The notes beneath the pieces are model-generated. The model did no database searches. It was given only the letters and a program-made list of their open reading frames with translations, and had not been told where the DNA came from. 64,000 nucleotides of DNA, from assembly GCA_031213475.1 (NCBI GenBank), contig JARUPZ010000007.1:10501458-10565457 (forward strand), in the 5' to 3' direction. A program made the position numbers and the translations under genes. Numbering within the stretch: the first letter of the stretch is position 1; each line of letters begins with the position of its first letter. The DNA comes from Nereocystis luetkeana (Eukaryota; Sar; Phaeophyceae; Laminariales; Laminariaceae). This document shows, in pieces, positions 24,901 to 39,800 of this stretch.

Positions 24901-27900
24901 GGCGTACTTGTACGTACGTGGTATACTTGGGGAGGGAGTTTTCTTGAAGATGCGCAGGTGTAGGGTTTTTGCTTCAAATAGTTGCAGTCGATTTTGTTTT
25001 TCACCTCTAGAGGGACTGCGGAAGAGTGAAGCTCTCAGGAATAATTTAATTGTGGCGGTACGTGTGTGACCGAAGGTGCTGTTGCTCGAACAACTCAAAC
25101 GGCTTTTGAAGAATACAGTATGGGCTCGCCAAATAAATAACACCGGATGCGAGCGAGGCTTAGGGCCTTATTGTGAGGACATCCTTGAACAAACCTTGAG
25201 CATAGGCCATTTTACAGCTGGTGGGATGTAGCGTAGCGCTGGCCGCCGAGTGTTTTTTTTTTTTTAGTCCAATTTTTCTGGGCGTCCTCTGAAACAAAAG
25301 TGAGCCTTGCGTTCGCGATAGGTTGTCTATTATTCGTAGGCCTAAACTTTTTTCTTGTATGTGACAGCAGAATGAGTTTGATTTTTTGTGCCAAACGCGA
25401 GGCACACCCCTGGTTAAACGGCGTACTGCTGAAAGCGCCGCTGCTGCTGGAATCGATCACATAGTCCGAATATGCGATGGGAGGCAGTCTCTTGGGAAGA
25501 AATATGCTACCAGTACGTGGGAGGCCAGCCATTTTGGGCGCGTCAAGGCCTATTTTTCCTTAGCGTACTGGGTTTAATGCAGAGGGAGCGGCCTGTTAAG
25601 GAGTCAAACCGCGGTCTCCTGTGGGATATGCTATTGGAAAAATATCGGGGTGGGGAGCCGTCTACAGCAGGCTGTTCTTGGCCCGCTTCTTAGTAGTAGC
25701 TGGGAAGTTCTTCATAGGTAGAGGCTGTGTAGCTCGCGCGAACGGTTTTCTGCGTACTGTGTATTTGTAGGCGCACCAGAAGGTGGGGAAGTTTCGAGCC
25801 GTCGCGCATGTTCCTTAATGTAAGCCCCAAGCTTTTACGGTGCTTGAAGCAATGGTGTGACACCGCGTACATAGCAGGTGCGGGTAAAAAGTTTCGAACA
25901 TGGAATAGCTTCGTATCGTTCGTTCAAATCCCGGTGGGACTCCAAAGCTTCGAGGGGGAAGCATGGCGAAACGAAACGGCGACTACAGCGAAAGCAGTGG
26001 CCGCTCGAAGTTGCATACGCTGCTTGCTGGGGTTAGGAAATACCTGATACATGATACCACACTGGACGGAAATATAAGGGCCGTTTAAACAGCAACATGA
26101 ATATCAAGCGGTTCTTACATTTACGCCCATAATAGAGTGTGCGTGTTGTTCACATTCAGCCGTTCTTTTTACCCGTCGGCATCCAGCACAACCATTGTCC
26201 GTGCCGATTCTTGAATCCAAGAAGAGATACTGTGGTCACGAAACAACGCCATGGAGATACTGCACTGCTGTTGTGCAGTAAGCAGAGTAGTAGACAATGC
26301 AATGCCATGTCATCATACTGGGTGCGACAGGCACGACACCGTAGACAGTAAAACTTAGCGTCCGAAGTGCACAACTCCCGCCTCCTTCCTGGACGGGACT
26401 GGAAGGACCGTTTTGGGCCCCCCTGTCCGCTCTTAACGCGTACCGTTTCGAGAGGAAATATAAGAATCGCTTGGTATATTCATGGTCTTGTTCCAACGGT
26501 CCTTACGCTTCCAATCCAGAGTGTTTCTACTGGTACTATCCATAAACGTTCCTCGTATTTCCGAGGTGGCCTCCTCGTGCAAGCGTCCAACCTTCACACA
26601 ACTATCAGTGGTCTCTAAGTAAGACGCTGGGGGGCAGCAAGGCAACGGTAAGCATCCTCTGCTCTACAATGATAAGTTTGGCGTCCGAACCCCCCAACAC
26701 ACCAAGTCGTACGTACGGCACGTGAGCAGCATACGAGGGAAATTGGAGGAGGTTGTTGAGGCCGCATTGTTTGTCATTTCCTTCGTCGAAGTACCAGACC
26801 ACCTGGATCCCACGAGAGTTTACAGTCAAGACAGGGGAGTTCTCGCTATAGGAGCTCATACTCGCGCTGTCCAGATATTGGTTCGTCGCTATCGTCGGCT
26901 CTGCGTGCGCTGCTGTGGCGGAAGGCAAACAGAAAACAAGAAAACAGCAAAGACTAGTTTCGGGAGATTTTCGACGCGTGCTCGTACGATACGTAGAGGT
27001 CCCACATACATGGTGAAAAAAAAACGTTTCTGACTGCCGGGGCTTCTTAACCCCGTTAGTGCTTGCTGCAGTTCCGTTGTGGCGGCAAACCGGTCAATTT
27101 CTAAGTAGTTTGTTCCCGAAACGGGACTGCAACACTAAATAGGTTAACCCAAAGTTGTTCGAAGTGTCGTTTTGTTTTTTCAGGAATTTTCGTTTTGTAC
27201 CTGTGACATACCTGGTACGAATTTTCGTCAGGTTAAGCGTGAACTTTTTCTCAAGATCCGTTTTTGATCTACTCAAGGCTCATTCTTTTCGGAGAGTTTT
27301 TTTCCGGAATTTCCCAAGTTTGAAATTAATTGGAAATATGTATCAAGATACGGAGACATTCTGTCACAATTTGTGAAATTATTCAGAAGCAAAAACATCA
27401 GGGAAGTTATATTTTACCTGGTACAATTTTCGAAGGAAAAAAAATACCGGAAAAATCTGGAAGATGAAAAAAACTGCCCGAAAAAAATGTGGAAATTATG
27501 AGAAAAAATCTCTGCGATAAGAATGGGCCTAATTGTAAGAAATTTATCGAATGAGGAGCCTCATGAGACGCCAGGTTCATCCCTACCGCAGTATGCATCA
27601 CCAACAGCTCGAAAGTGGCTGTGTATACTATTTATTACGGGGGACCATAGTAAATAGGACCAAATATTGTTAGTAAAAGTAGGGAAATATACAGGTCTTT
27701 GTGTATGCCGTAGGTCCTATTTACTATGGTCCCCCGTATTAGCTTTTCGTTTCACGCGTAATTATGATTTGATATATATACACGAGTGCAGTCAACACCA
27801 ACGTGTGCTTCATCCGACGCTTCTTACGGGCAGCAGCAGCGACCCTTCTGTGTACCAACGGCTCCTCTGCATCGGCGGGGCCTTCATGCCCTTTGGGCTT

Positions 27901-30819
27901 CTCGCGCGGTAAGCACCCTCTGGTGGCCATGACCTCGGCGAGCACTGCGGCGCCTCCCGCAACTCGCGCATCTTGATCTCCGTAGCCTCCTGCATCTTCA
28001 TAACGTCCCGCTGGAGTTGCTGGGCCTGTTGTCACGACGGGGCACACGGGGGGTACCCAAGAGGGTGCACTTGGGTTGCTGCGAAAAGCCTGCCAGGTAC
28101 ACTTGGAATTTTGGAATGTGACTCGTGCTACGCGTATCTTCTCCTAAAAAACAAATCCCACGATGACCGGACAAGAATTTACTCCTATTAATAATACGTA
28201 GGTTTTCCGTCTGGATTAAATTCCGAACCACTAAAGATTCTTGACTCCGGTTTTTGAAGGTCTCGATTTGTAAAGATCGCGTAAATTCTCGATTCTGAGT
28301 CAATATAACGTTGTGTTCGCTCTATATATCGTCTCCAAGAAAACAACAACAAATCATTTGCAGTAGTTCCTGCCGGGTGCTGCACTACTTCAAGATAAAT
28401 AAATATATCAATCGTTTTCACCCATATCCCCATGCGTATATTACAACTCTGTCCATGAATATAAGGGTTGTTTCGTACCAGGTATTCCACAAGAGGCACA
28501 CTTGTGGGTTTTAGAACGGAATAAAAACAAGGTCACTCTATGGTCACCTACGGACATTTTAGTTTTTACACGGCTACGCTCGTGCTGCACGCAACGGGTC
28601 GATAACCCTCGCGCGGAGGCGATCGTCATGGTCCAAACCACACCTCATCGGGTACCCTGTGTGTGGAGTTATCAGAGTTGACTGCCAGAGCATCACGAAA
28701 CGGGGTGACGGGACGTGCAGCAGCAATCGCTCGCCCGAGGCCAGCAGAAACTTTGTTTGTCAGCTCTATTTTTTATACTAATATTTAGTCAAAACGGTCA
28801 TCCTACTTAAGGACAAAGTGGTACGGTACATAGTGTGTCGTACCTGCTATTACGGGGGGGCATAGTAAATAGGACCAACATTGAGAGCAAAAGTAGGGAA
28901 ATGTATAGGCTTTTGTGTGTACCGTAGGTCCTATTTACTATGGTCCCCTGTAAATAGCAAAAAAATCGTCCTTCGGCGGTACGTGCGGTAGCGTGTCGCA
29001 CCCCCTTCTTCTCTGAGGCTCCCTCATCTCCACGACACTCACTCAACAACCGACCTTTATGAAAACAACCGTAGGCTGATCCCGATACACGCAATCCGTT
29101 GGGTCTACAGCAGTCTATTCGCTGACGAGCATTGCCGTCAAGACACGGCATCAGATCCGAAGATCAATGGTGAGGGGCCCCGTCAGTTGGGGAGAGGTCT
29201 GCTGTCAATATCAACAGTGGAAAAGTCTACCGCATGCGGACGGTTCAGCATGTATGTGTGTGTCACGGCAGTTTCCCGTCTGGACGCCCCCCGCCGCAAT
29301 GCACCGCGCCGTCGGGAGCACAGCTTGCCCACCGGTACTGTGGTGAGAGAGACAAGCAGCACATGATGTATGACCTCAGCCGTCGATGAAAAAAGGTCAA
29401 CTTGGAGACTCACGATTTTTCAAGTTCTTTCGTTCGACAGGGGTTCCGCCCGAAAACAGCACACCACTCGACACACACCACTCAAGGAAGTACCAGGTAC
29501 TACGTATTAAGAAAAAAAAAATCAGGGTCAGGGTCAAGTTCTTATTCCTACGTGACACAGGGAGTGAGTGCCCTACACGAATGTCAGTGTAAATGAACGG
29601 TTTTCTCTTAGGTGCCATGAAAACGCCGGGCCAAACTGTATTTGGCTCTAACTCCAAAGATTTTGAGGGCTGTCGCGCACGGCTGTAGTGCCTCGACAGG
29701 AACACGCACGCTACCGGACCAAACCTTGCCGATTTGCCGCGTGAGTCAGAGCCAGGGACAGCCTCATGACAGACATATCGTAGGAAACATGAAAACAGTC
29801 ATCCCATCGCGAGTCAACGATGGACGTGAAGCTGATCTCAACGCAAAGCTTGACCGACATCGAGCTTTCGTTTTCAAGAGGCTGCACGAGACAACACGCT
29901 GCAGAAGCTGGATGAAGGGATTCAGAGCAAGGGGAGGTGGGGGCTGGATGCGTGAAAGAAATCGCAGCAAATGGGTTCGACAAGAGAGGGGGGAAACTGT
30001 CGTTGTGGGCTCGAAAGAGGGAGAGGAAAAATCCGACCGCGTGGGCTAATACGAAACATCTGACCCAGCGGGAAAAAACAAATGTCAAAGCGGGTAGATG
30101 AGGCGTGAAACAGTACTTGAAGAAAAGGACCCGTAGGCAGAAAAGCAATGTCGCACCCATTGGGTTCCTGAGGCGCACCGCATCGAAAAGCAAGAAACGC
30201 TGAGCTGTGAACGGCACTAGCTGTCTTTCTTTGTCTATCCTGGGAAGAGGGCGATGCCAGGAGGCTTGGGACTGTTGTGCCCGGCGACCGGTATAGAAAA
30301 CGGAGGTCCACGCCGTTCGCTTCACGATATACCAAAACGGAATTACCGCGGTGCTATGTTATACTACTGTATTTTCGGGAAGCACTACGAAACGCGCAGG
30401 CGCACAGAGCGGAGCGAGGCGTAAGCCCCACCTTGATCTTCATCTTGGCCTGCACCAAACGGTGACCCTCCTCGAAAATTCCGCGAACGTTCGCTAGCGG
30501 CGCGGCCCGACCGATTTTGGACCCCCACGCCGCCGCCGACCTCTCCCGCTCCTCCTTCAGCAGCTCCCTGAGCCGCTGAACCTCCGCCGTCGCGACTGTG
30601 CGGGTTATGAGTCCCGCACCGGGAGGAGCAAAAACATGGGGCCAGATGCCAAATCACTGGTGATCAGACCCGTTCCACGACACGAGTTTTATTGCACAAA
30701 ATGGGACATAGACGAGACGTGTCACGCAGCTTGCAAAGTTGAGCATCAACTATTTTGATCAGTCGGACTCACAGCTGCTGACGTATTCCATAATTATATT
30801 AATATATACCTGGTACCTA

Positions 30820-30850
<31 letters not shown>

Positions 30851-33800
30851 TATGAATATATACCAGTATGTATATATATTTGATACACCCTGGTATATAT
30901 ATATGTATATTCGTATATATATAAAATATATAGCGGAAAGCGCGAGAGCGTGAGTTAGCTGCATTCGATAAAAATCGACGAGCAGTGGGAATGCTGAACC
31001 CTATGAGCGACAAAAAATAAAGGCACGTACCGGGTGGGAGAAGGGACGACACCTGTGACCACGGGTTGTCCAGAAGATCGCCGAGGGTAAAGCCTCCTAC
31101 GAGCTAGGCTGGAAAGTAAAAGTGATGAATACATACGAGTATATACCTGGTATATATAGGATATATATAGGATATATACACCAGGTATATATATATATAT
31201 ATTCCCGACACGGAAAAAAAAAAAACGTTGCCTACCTGGTGGTTCTTTTTCCGAATTGTGCTGTCGAAACACCTACTAATACTTACCCTGGTACTGCTGT
31301 ATGACATTTTGAAGCGGTATCACTGTGGGCAGTTGCTCGGTCGAGGGGCCGGCCTCTGCAAAGGGCAGAGATATTTTTTGCCTCAAAAGAGCTACCCCAC
31401 TACCGGCCGTCGTAGCTCGCGTCGTCGACGAAACCAACCGATTCTCTTTTTTTGACAAAGTTCTGGACCGGGAGGCGTTCTACGATAATGATAGAGGTTC
31501 ACCCGACATTTTCTGGGGCCCCTCACTTGAGGGGGTTCCGTATCTCACCCGAAAACTGATTTTAGCAGAAATCAAATTGTATCCCGATGATTAACCCCAT
31601 GGCCCAGGTATACCAAAACGTACTTTTTCGAAACAACATTATTGGCATTCCGACGAGTTTGGGTTAAGGGGCCCTGCCATTCAGAAACATTATAGCGGAA
31701 ATGTGCTACCTCTATCGTAGAACGAGTTCCAGGGGAAAAAAATATAACTACAGTAGGCCAAACCGCAGCCGAACTAATGACTGTGGACGACCCCAGGTCG
31801 TCACTTGGCTGAGGGGGGCGCTTTTTATGAGGGCGGCACTCTCGGCGGCTGTTGCTGTTGGCCGTAGCAGGCGCGTCGAATGCTCCGATCGGGCGCCAGT
31901 GGGTGCGGTGAGGTTGATGTACGTAGTAGCTGCGTGTCGGGTGACGTACGAGGTCAAAGCTCGCTACTGCTGTAGGGTAGCGTTCCACACGTACGTGTTG
32001 ATAAAAGGAGGGGGTTGGTGTTCAACGCGATCAACTTGTTTGTTTCGATCGCTTTGTGATATTCTGCTGCTACTGCTGCTACTGCTGCTACTGCTGCTGC
32101 TGCTGCTGCTGCTGTAGCTCTTGTTCGGACTGCTCTACAGCGCTGGTCCGACCTGGGCACGTTGCGCCTGTCGTTCTCCCCAATCTGAGGACGCTGCTAG
32201 GCACGCCCCTATACTGTTTACCGTCTCCTGAACAACAGACAATTCGTTATTTTACCCCCCTCCCCCCCTTTGCATTTTCTCACCGAAGCTGCGCACACGC
32301 AAGTTCGCCTCGCAAGCGGTTCTTAGTACGATACAGCTCACCCTTCAGCTCGCCGAACACCTCACGGCGCTTCGCCCTTGGTGCAAGCAACGTCTACCTG
32401 GTCGGTGAAAATCCGACGTGCTCCATCCCGGCATTGCAGGGATGCGAGGGTCTATGACCACACGACTACGGCCACGCATGATATCGAGTACACCCCCGCC
32501 TCCCACGGTGCTCCGTCTCGAAAGGGATGCGTGGTCAATGGTCAAGTAACTAAGGCAAACAACAAATGAGTACGCCCCCCCCCCCCGCGCCTGCTCCACC
32601 CCGGTATTATAGGGGTGAAAGGGTCTATGGCCATACGACTGCGGCCATGCATAACATGAGTACACCCCCCCCGAGCTTTAAAAGCGCTTTTTCTGCCTTG
32701 TACTCTGCGATCATGGAACTCTAACGCATTTCTTCATGGTAGCAAGAAGAATCAGTACCCTGAAGGTTCACCCTGGGTTAGCTGTAGTTTGGCTTAATCC
32801 TGTTCAAGAAGCTAATAAAAATGTCACGGTCAGAGGCCATCGTATCATTCTTCCGGAAGGTGATTCTGAGTTTTGCGTCCATCTCACCTGCCAGGCGGGC
32901 CCGCGTCTCCTCCGCCGCCTTCTGTGAGCTCACCACGTCTTCTTTCACAGTTTCCCTGGCTGCCTCTCCCGCCCTCTTCTCCATCAGGCGCGCGTCGGCT
33001 TCTATCCTGCGGGCTCGCTGCCGGCTGGCATCGAGCAACGCCTCGTGCAGCTGACACCAATTTTCGCGTCAAGACAAGTAAAGGAGGGGGGGTGTACTCG
33101 ATAGGAGAGATGTACTCGATCCCATGGATGACCATAGTCTTATGACCATAGACCCTCGCATCCCTACAATGCCGGGACGGAGCACGTCGGGTTTTCACCG
33201 ACCAGGCAGACATTGCTTGCACCAAGCGCGAAGCACCGTGGGGTGTGCGGGGTAGAAGTGATTCTATAACGTTGTAACGGTATAATCCGTATACTGCTGA
33301 AACAAACGATCGCACACTTATTGTACTGTAAATCCAAGCGTCCTGAAGGGGTTGGGGGATTTTTGCAGCTTTCGTTCACCGTTCTAGCTGTTCATTTACG
33401 GTGTCTTTACACAGGCCAAAGTGGGTGGATAGGTGGGTCAGTGGGTGGCTGGGTGGGTGGGTAGCCTGGTTGGTTGGAGAGTGGGTGCTTGGGTAGGTGG
33501 GATATATATATATATATATATATGTATATCTGTCCTGAAATATCTCGATCAAATAAGCTGGGGGATCGCTAACCTGTTCGGTACGTGTAAGATTGTACAT
33601 GTGCACGTCTCTCACCTGGGCCCTGAGAGTTCTACTGGCGTCCAAGGCTCTTGCTCCGTCCGCAGCAGCGCGTAACTCCTTTCAGAAGTTCGGGCGTTCG
33701 TGGGGAGAGGGGGGGGGGGGGGTACTCCTTTATTGCTTGCCTTAGTCATTCGACCGTTGACCACGCATCTCTTTCGAGGCGGAGCACCGTTCCTACTCCT

Positions 33801-36800
33801 GGTAGAGACACCTGCAACATTTGGTCGCTCGTTACGTTGTTTTCATGCATTCCATAGAAATTTTACGCTAACCTTGTCCCCTTCCTGTTTCGCCGCCTGT
33901 GGCCACCATCTATCTCCCAGGATAGCGATCGTTTCGTCTCGCTGCTATCTAGTGTACCAAACTCCTCCTCGTCACATTCGTCTACAAAAGTTCGGGCGCG
34001 GGGTGTGTGTGAGAGCGGAGGAGGTTAAACATTCGAGGGCGGAGGCCGCCGCTAGCACAGACGGCGTTGCCCAGCTACACCGATACGCTAAGCCTTAAGC
34101 TTAGGAACATAACGTCCGCGGAGTTGTAAAGAGCGTACTCAATTTGGGCTATTCTCATTAGCTAGAAATAAATCAGCTAGTTGCAAGCTTTACGTACGTA
34201 CACACGAAAAAAAGGTGATGGACATCATCGTGACAGTCAAGCCTTGTGCCCGTGGTTACCAACGAACTTTATTGCTTAGATTTCGTACGAAGAAGCTCCG
34301 ATTACTTTATTTTTCGGTTTTCTACTCGCGGTTTCCCTTTTCTACCCCAGCGTTTCGCCAAAGAACACCTCTCCACCCCCCCTCCATTGGCTCAGGCCTC
34401 ATTTGGTTTTACTGCGCGTGGGGCACAACACCGTCTCTCTGCGCCCCTGGACACTTTTTCAAGATAAGCTTTCTTGCGGCATACAATTTTCGCAGGGGTC
34501 ACTATTCAGCGTATTTCTCGCTCGCTGAGAGACGCACGGGATGCCGGCCGTATTCTCCTCCCTGTGTCCCTTTTCTTACCTCAAGCTTATTCCACGCTAC
34601 GTTTCTTCTTGCAAGCACTTTGCCCCCAAAAACACGGCTGCAGCTTTCGATTGATGCCAAGATAACAACAGGCTATTCTTGAAAACTAAAAAAAAACGTG
34701 GCTGCACTTTTTACTGGTCCGACGAAAACAGGGTGTAAAATACGATCAAGAAACTGCGCCTTGGACCACGGGTGTGACACACACACACAAAAATACAACA
34801 TCTTGCTGTTAATTTGACAACAAGCCCGTCTCAGCGCTGAACACACCTCCGCCGAAAGGAATCCCTTTCCAGCCTCTTCTGCTCGGTCGCGTAATGCCGA
34901 CACGCAAGCGTGGAACTCCCCATCGGGAACGCCACGTACCAACCCCAACGAGGCCAGGCCCTCCGTGAGGACCTGGTCAGCATTGTACAGCAGTGGTGCA
35001 ATTGTTGTGGGCGGTGAAGAGCGCGCTCTTGGGTGTATTTTTCCTGAGTCACTCGTCAGCGAGGGTATAGTATATTTCGCGATGCGGGTATGTACACGCA
35101 CTACAACGAAGAGTGGGAAAAGGTCTTGGTGTGTTTCATCGCGGCGGTACTATTATAATTCAAGGCGTGAAATTGTTTCCATCTACGAGTCGTACGTTAA
35201 CCAACTACGATCGTAGTGGGTCTGGGTTGAATTTATTCAATTGATGCCTTTATTTTGTATGACCGGATCAAAACCGAATATTAAGAGCACACGATGTTGG
35301 TATAGAGCAGGCACTCCGCTGCGAATATTTAAGGAAACGAGCTGCTATCGCTGTGGCCGTGGTGTACCATATCGAGCTGCGCTATGATTGCCCCCAAATG
35401 CCGATGAACCCCCCCCCCCTCCAACTCCGTGAACAAAGGTGAGTAGTCATAGGACGGTCGTTTTTTTCCTTGCCTGTCCGAGGCCGATCACAACCGGTTG
35501 GAGGGATCGGTTCATTTGCGCCTTCTCCAGAGCCTGGCCGGTACAGAGGAGGTGGTAAGACAAAGGACAAGACGGACGACGTCAACGGACAAGACGGGAG
35601 AACGTCAACGAACAAAAGACGGGAGAAGGCCATGAAAAAGACGGAAGAAATGAACGGACAAAAACGGAAGACGTCAGCGAACAAGACGAAGGAGGTCAGC
35701 AGACAAAACCGAAACGTCAACGGATATGACAGGAGATGCCAACAGATAAAAAACGGGCGACGTCAACGGGCAAGACGGACGACGCCAACAGATAGGAGGG
35801 ACGACGTCAGCGACAAAACGGGAATAAGTCAAAGGACAGAGGGATGACGTCAACGGAAAAGAGGCGGCACACCAGTGGAAAATACCACCATATATGTACT
35901 GCAGCGGCAGTGGATAATATTGGTATGTGCTGTTCACCATTGCTTGTGTTTTTTTTTTGTGGTTGGACGGTTGTGCGATCCACTTGGCAATCGGCATCCA
36001 GGCATACTTTGAGCAGCATCAGTCGTTCACGGTGTGTCTTTCAAGCGAGACCACCGCCGAAACACCGTAATTATTTTTTTCCGAGGGTGTCCGCTATCTT
36101 CCGGGTTACACTACGCTTGGAAACCTACACAGTATGCGAACACCTGCAGGCAGCGATATATTGGAAATCGAAATTTATAGAAGTGCATACCATAATACAG
36201 CCAAAAGCGCAGTAACGGCAAAGTGCGTTCGTTTGAACGTGCGGTATGCTTCAAGTGCGTTAAGGTATCCATAGACAAGGAGTTACGCGCAGTGCTACGT
36301 ATACGTATGAACAAACCGCATACATCCAGACTCGACTAAAACAAAAAAACGCTGTTTTTGCCAGGGGGCTATGCAGCTGCCCACCCACGAGGGAGAGTCG
36401 GTTGCTTCGTTGTTCGTGGGATCGTGGCGGTATCGTTCGAATTGGATTCGACAACGACATGCTGGTACCTGGTGTCATACGTGCTGACACGATCATAGAT
36501 ACCAAGCAAAGCACTTTGGAGACAGGCGGAAAGGGTGGGTAGGTGTTGGGACCGCGGGGCGGGATAAGAGGGTGCTTCACGCTCGCCGATAAGGGGAAAG
36601 ATCTGCTGCTTCGTTTCTTTGAGCGGGGCTATTCGGGTGTTGTTCGAAATGACTTCAAGGTCGCAAAAAAACTTCGAGAGTTACGCTTGGCGAGAAAACG
36701 TGGCTAAGACAACGGGGGACAAACAGACGGACAGACAGAAATCGGGTTTTCGAGACGGGGACGCCAATAGACACCGGGGAATACCTCGTCGACAAAAGAC

Positions 36801-39800
36801 AGAGCGGCGGCAGGCAGATGGTGGCACAATTCCTACACTCCCTTACGCGAAGTGCCAAACGAGCGGTACCTCGAACCTCGAATCTGTATCGCACAACTCA
36901 TAATCCCTTTAAAGAAGACAACATTTGTGATCAACGGCTGCCCCCCCCACGACCAGAAAAGCGCCTAACGTGCCCCTTACGCCCGCATGCTCGGGCCCAT
37001 ATCAGCTGCTACGGCGGGGGCGGTTGTATGGGGTTGTGCGAGTTACCTGACGCAAATCCGCGGCCTCTTTCTTCGCCGCAGCAAGCCTTTCCTGGGTCTC
37101 CTGCAAACGCCGATGGAGCTCCGCCTGACATCGTTCTTGAATGGCTACCGACCCCAGACTGCACCACACGGAAACCAAGGAAGCATGGCGGCAGCAGTGA
37201 GACGCAGCGCATACAGTGCTATCGCTCCGTATCCACCAAACGAGCTTGTCTGCCCTGATGATCGAGTGTATCTCGCCCTAAAAAAAACCATTGGAATCGG
37301 TGTTACCCGTTAAACTTTTTCGCTTACACCCCTCAACACAGTTTAAATTCACACGAAAACGGTGCGCTCGCTTTTGGTATGGCACCCGGTCTGAGGTACA
37401 AAACGCGCGCGCCGGCTCAACAACGGCAGGAGGTGACGATAATGGCATTCGTAGGTGGAAACCATGTCGCGAGCGCTTTTTCTCGACAAAGTCAACGAAA
37501 TCTATTTTCACGCACGCTTCGTCATAAACCGGTGGTGGCTCAGAGCAGGGGTCCACCAATCGGGAAGGGGGGGCGAGTAGGATGGCTCCTGGCACTCTAT
37601 CCCAGCCGTGGGTCAGCGTCGTTCTTTGCTATTAGCGCGCCTAAGACAGGACCGACAAGGTAGAAATGGGAACGAGTCGAAGGAGGACAACATCCTACAA
37701 AAACCCTTTCCCCGACGAACACACGACACATCAGCTGCCCCTGCTTTCGCTTTATTGTTCGGCTCGACAGACGCAGCTACTCCCACGCTACCCTGAACAA
37801 CTGGTTCAACACACTCAGCTACTCCCGCGCTCCACTTCTGGATGGTACAAGAACGACAAATCTTGCAGCATTCGCCTCTCCTAGTGTTTCCCCGCCCTGC
37901 CCCCCCCCCCAATCCATCCGCCAAAGCTACAATGGAGGACCGGGAACGAATCGAAGGAGGGAAGAACCCCACGACAATCCCCTTCTCGTAGCACAAGCGA
38001 CAAAGCAGCCACGCCCTATTTCCCCCTCTTGGTTGGTCGAAGGACGAACCTCGCAGTAGTCGCCCCTCCTTCTGGCTCCCCGCTCTGCCTTCCCTGGCCC
38101 TCCTCCCTATACGCCAAAGCCTCCGCCGCCGCCTTTTGCGCCGCTCTCGCAGCCCCGGCGCGCTCTTCGTCCAGCACCCTCTCCAGCTCTCGGATAGAAA
38201 TCTTGGCGTTTCGGACCGCGAGGAGAGCCTCCTCCGTTGTTGATACCTGCAGGCTGTACCGCCTCTCCCACCTGGCTAATTAAATAGCATCACAACAATA
38301 TGCAGGGATAGGTGCGTAGGTTAATCTCCGTAGAGCTGCACCCTAAGCTGTCTTCGTTGCATGAAATTACTTGAAACTGCTACGAGATCGTTTTAGTTGT
38401 ATTGTAGTAAAAGGGCTTACTAGCCCTTTCAAAACTGCACTCCAAGGTTTTGGAGAATATTAATGCCGTGGAATATTTGCAAGTCTGTTCACTTGTGATG
38501 ACCCGACCCGCGGGTTGGGTCGGGTTGGGTCGGGTCGGATCCGGTCAGGAGGTCTTCAAAATATCACGCGTCGGGTCGGAGTCGGATTAAGTGACCGACC
38601 CGATCCGCGAAGTTTGACCCGGCTCGTAAACAGCAGTGGAAAGTCGAGTCTGGGCGTTAATATTTCGGCGGTATTTGTGGTAATAAGGTCAATTCATTAC
38701 GGCTTGTACTGTCACAGGGCGTGGGTGAGGAAGGAGGAGATGCGGGCGAGACGGAGAAAGAAGGGCCCTAAAGCGTCAAAATCGGATTTCCATTGATTCC
38801 CTGGGCGAGAAATATTATATGCAAACCGATTCCACATCGGTGATGCCCATCTACTACGAAAATTCAAGAGCGCATTTTGTCAGCCTGCGGTGTCTGGCGG
38901 CGTAGTTGCACACATAGATATATATGCCGTCGACAAATCGAGTCATGTGATGTCGCGGGCCTCAACAAAAACCAAGTTTTGGAGCCTCCGTAATTGCTCC
39001 CTGTATTTCTAGGATGGATAGACTTACCGTCGAGAGAGGCCAGTATCGTAGTAATCAAGGCTAGTGCTCTCCCAAGTGGTTATTGATTTCACCATAAAAA
39101 CCTAGAAGGAAATATTAAGATTCAGCTTAACATCCTCACCTGCCGCCGCCTCAGCTAGCCCGACGAGCCGCTCTTTGTGCTGTGACGACTCCACCTGGCT
39201 GCCACACACAGCCAGCGGGTTTCCAGCGCAGGCGCTATTTTCCGTCCCTCGGCTCAGACCGATCGCCTTGGCGGTTTTACACCTCGCGTTCCCCCGTGCC
39301 TCCGCAGGCAAAGACGGTCTCTGCTTGGACCTCCGCGATCGCCGGCCTTGCTTTGGTCGCTTGTTGCGCGCGACATATGCACCGTGGGGGATGGGGCGGT
39401 TGCGATAAAGCAGGATTTCGTTTACGTACGAGAAGTTGAAACCCAGGTCGAGCAATTCAATGGAAATTATTATCACCTGTGGATTATGAGGTTCTACCCA
39501 ATGGTTGACAGCCATCGGTCACGAGAACAGTTACACTTGTTGGTTTGGGGAAAAACGATACTATTAACAAAGTACTTTGTCACGCTGGCTAGGGAAGAAG
39601 CGTCATCTCCGGTTTGTCGCGTACGTATATACACGAAAAAAATGTTTTCAACGTTACCCTCTTTCTGGTCGAATGCGGTCGAACCGGTGGGGCTCGGCTG
39701 TACATATATGTGCGGGATTGCGGAGCGTTCATGGTAATTCTCGGTAGCGTTCAAATGACCCAGCCGAAGGCGAGAGCGTCCCCGTTCCGTAGTGAGCGCG

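Noticed and set aside
26605..26928. Minus-strand stretch reading VVWYFDEGNDKQCGLNNLLQ, slightly like the start of a Josephin protease
   Set aside because: The usual Cys-to-Leu spacing is short by several residues, no further Josephin motif follows on either side, and no splice partner was found. Probably chance, or at best a relic.
29642..30049. 135-codon plus-strand frame
   Set aside because: No family resemblance, no splice partner, and an equally long frame on the other strand.
35382..35997. Open frames on both strands across 35.4-36.0 kb
   Set aside because: They follow the degenerate 20-base repeat, and the protein reading is as repetitive as the DNA.
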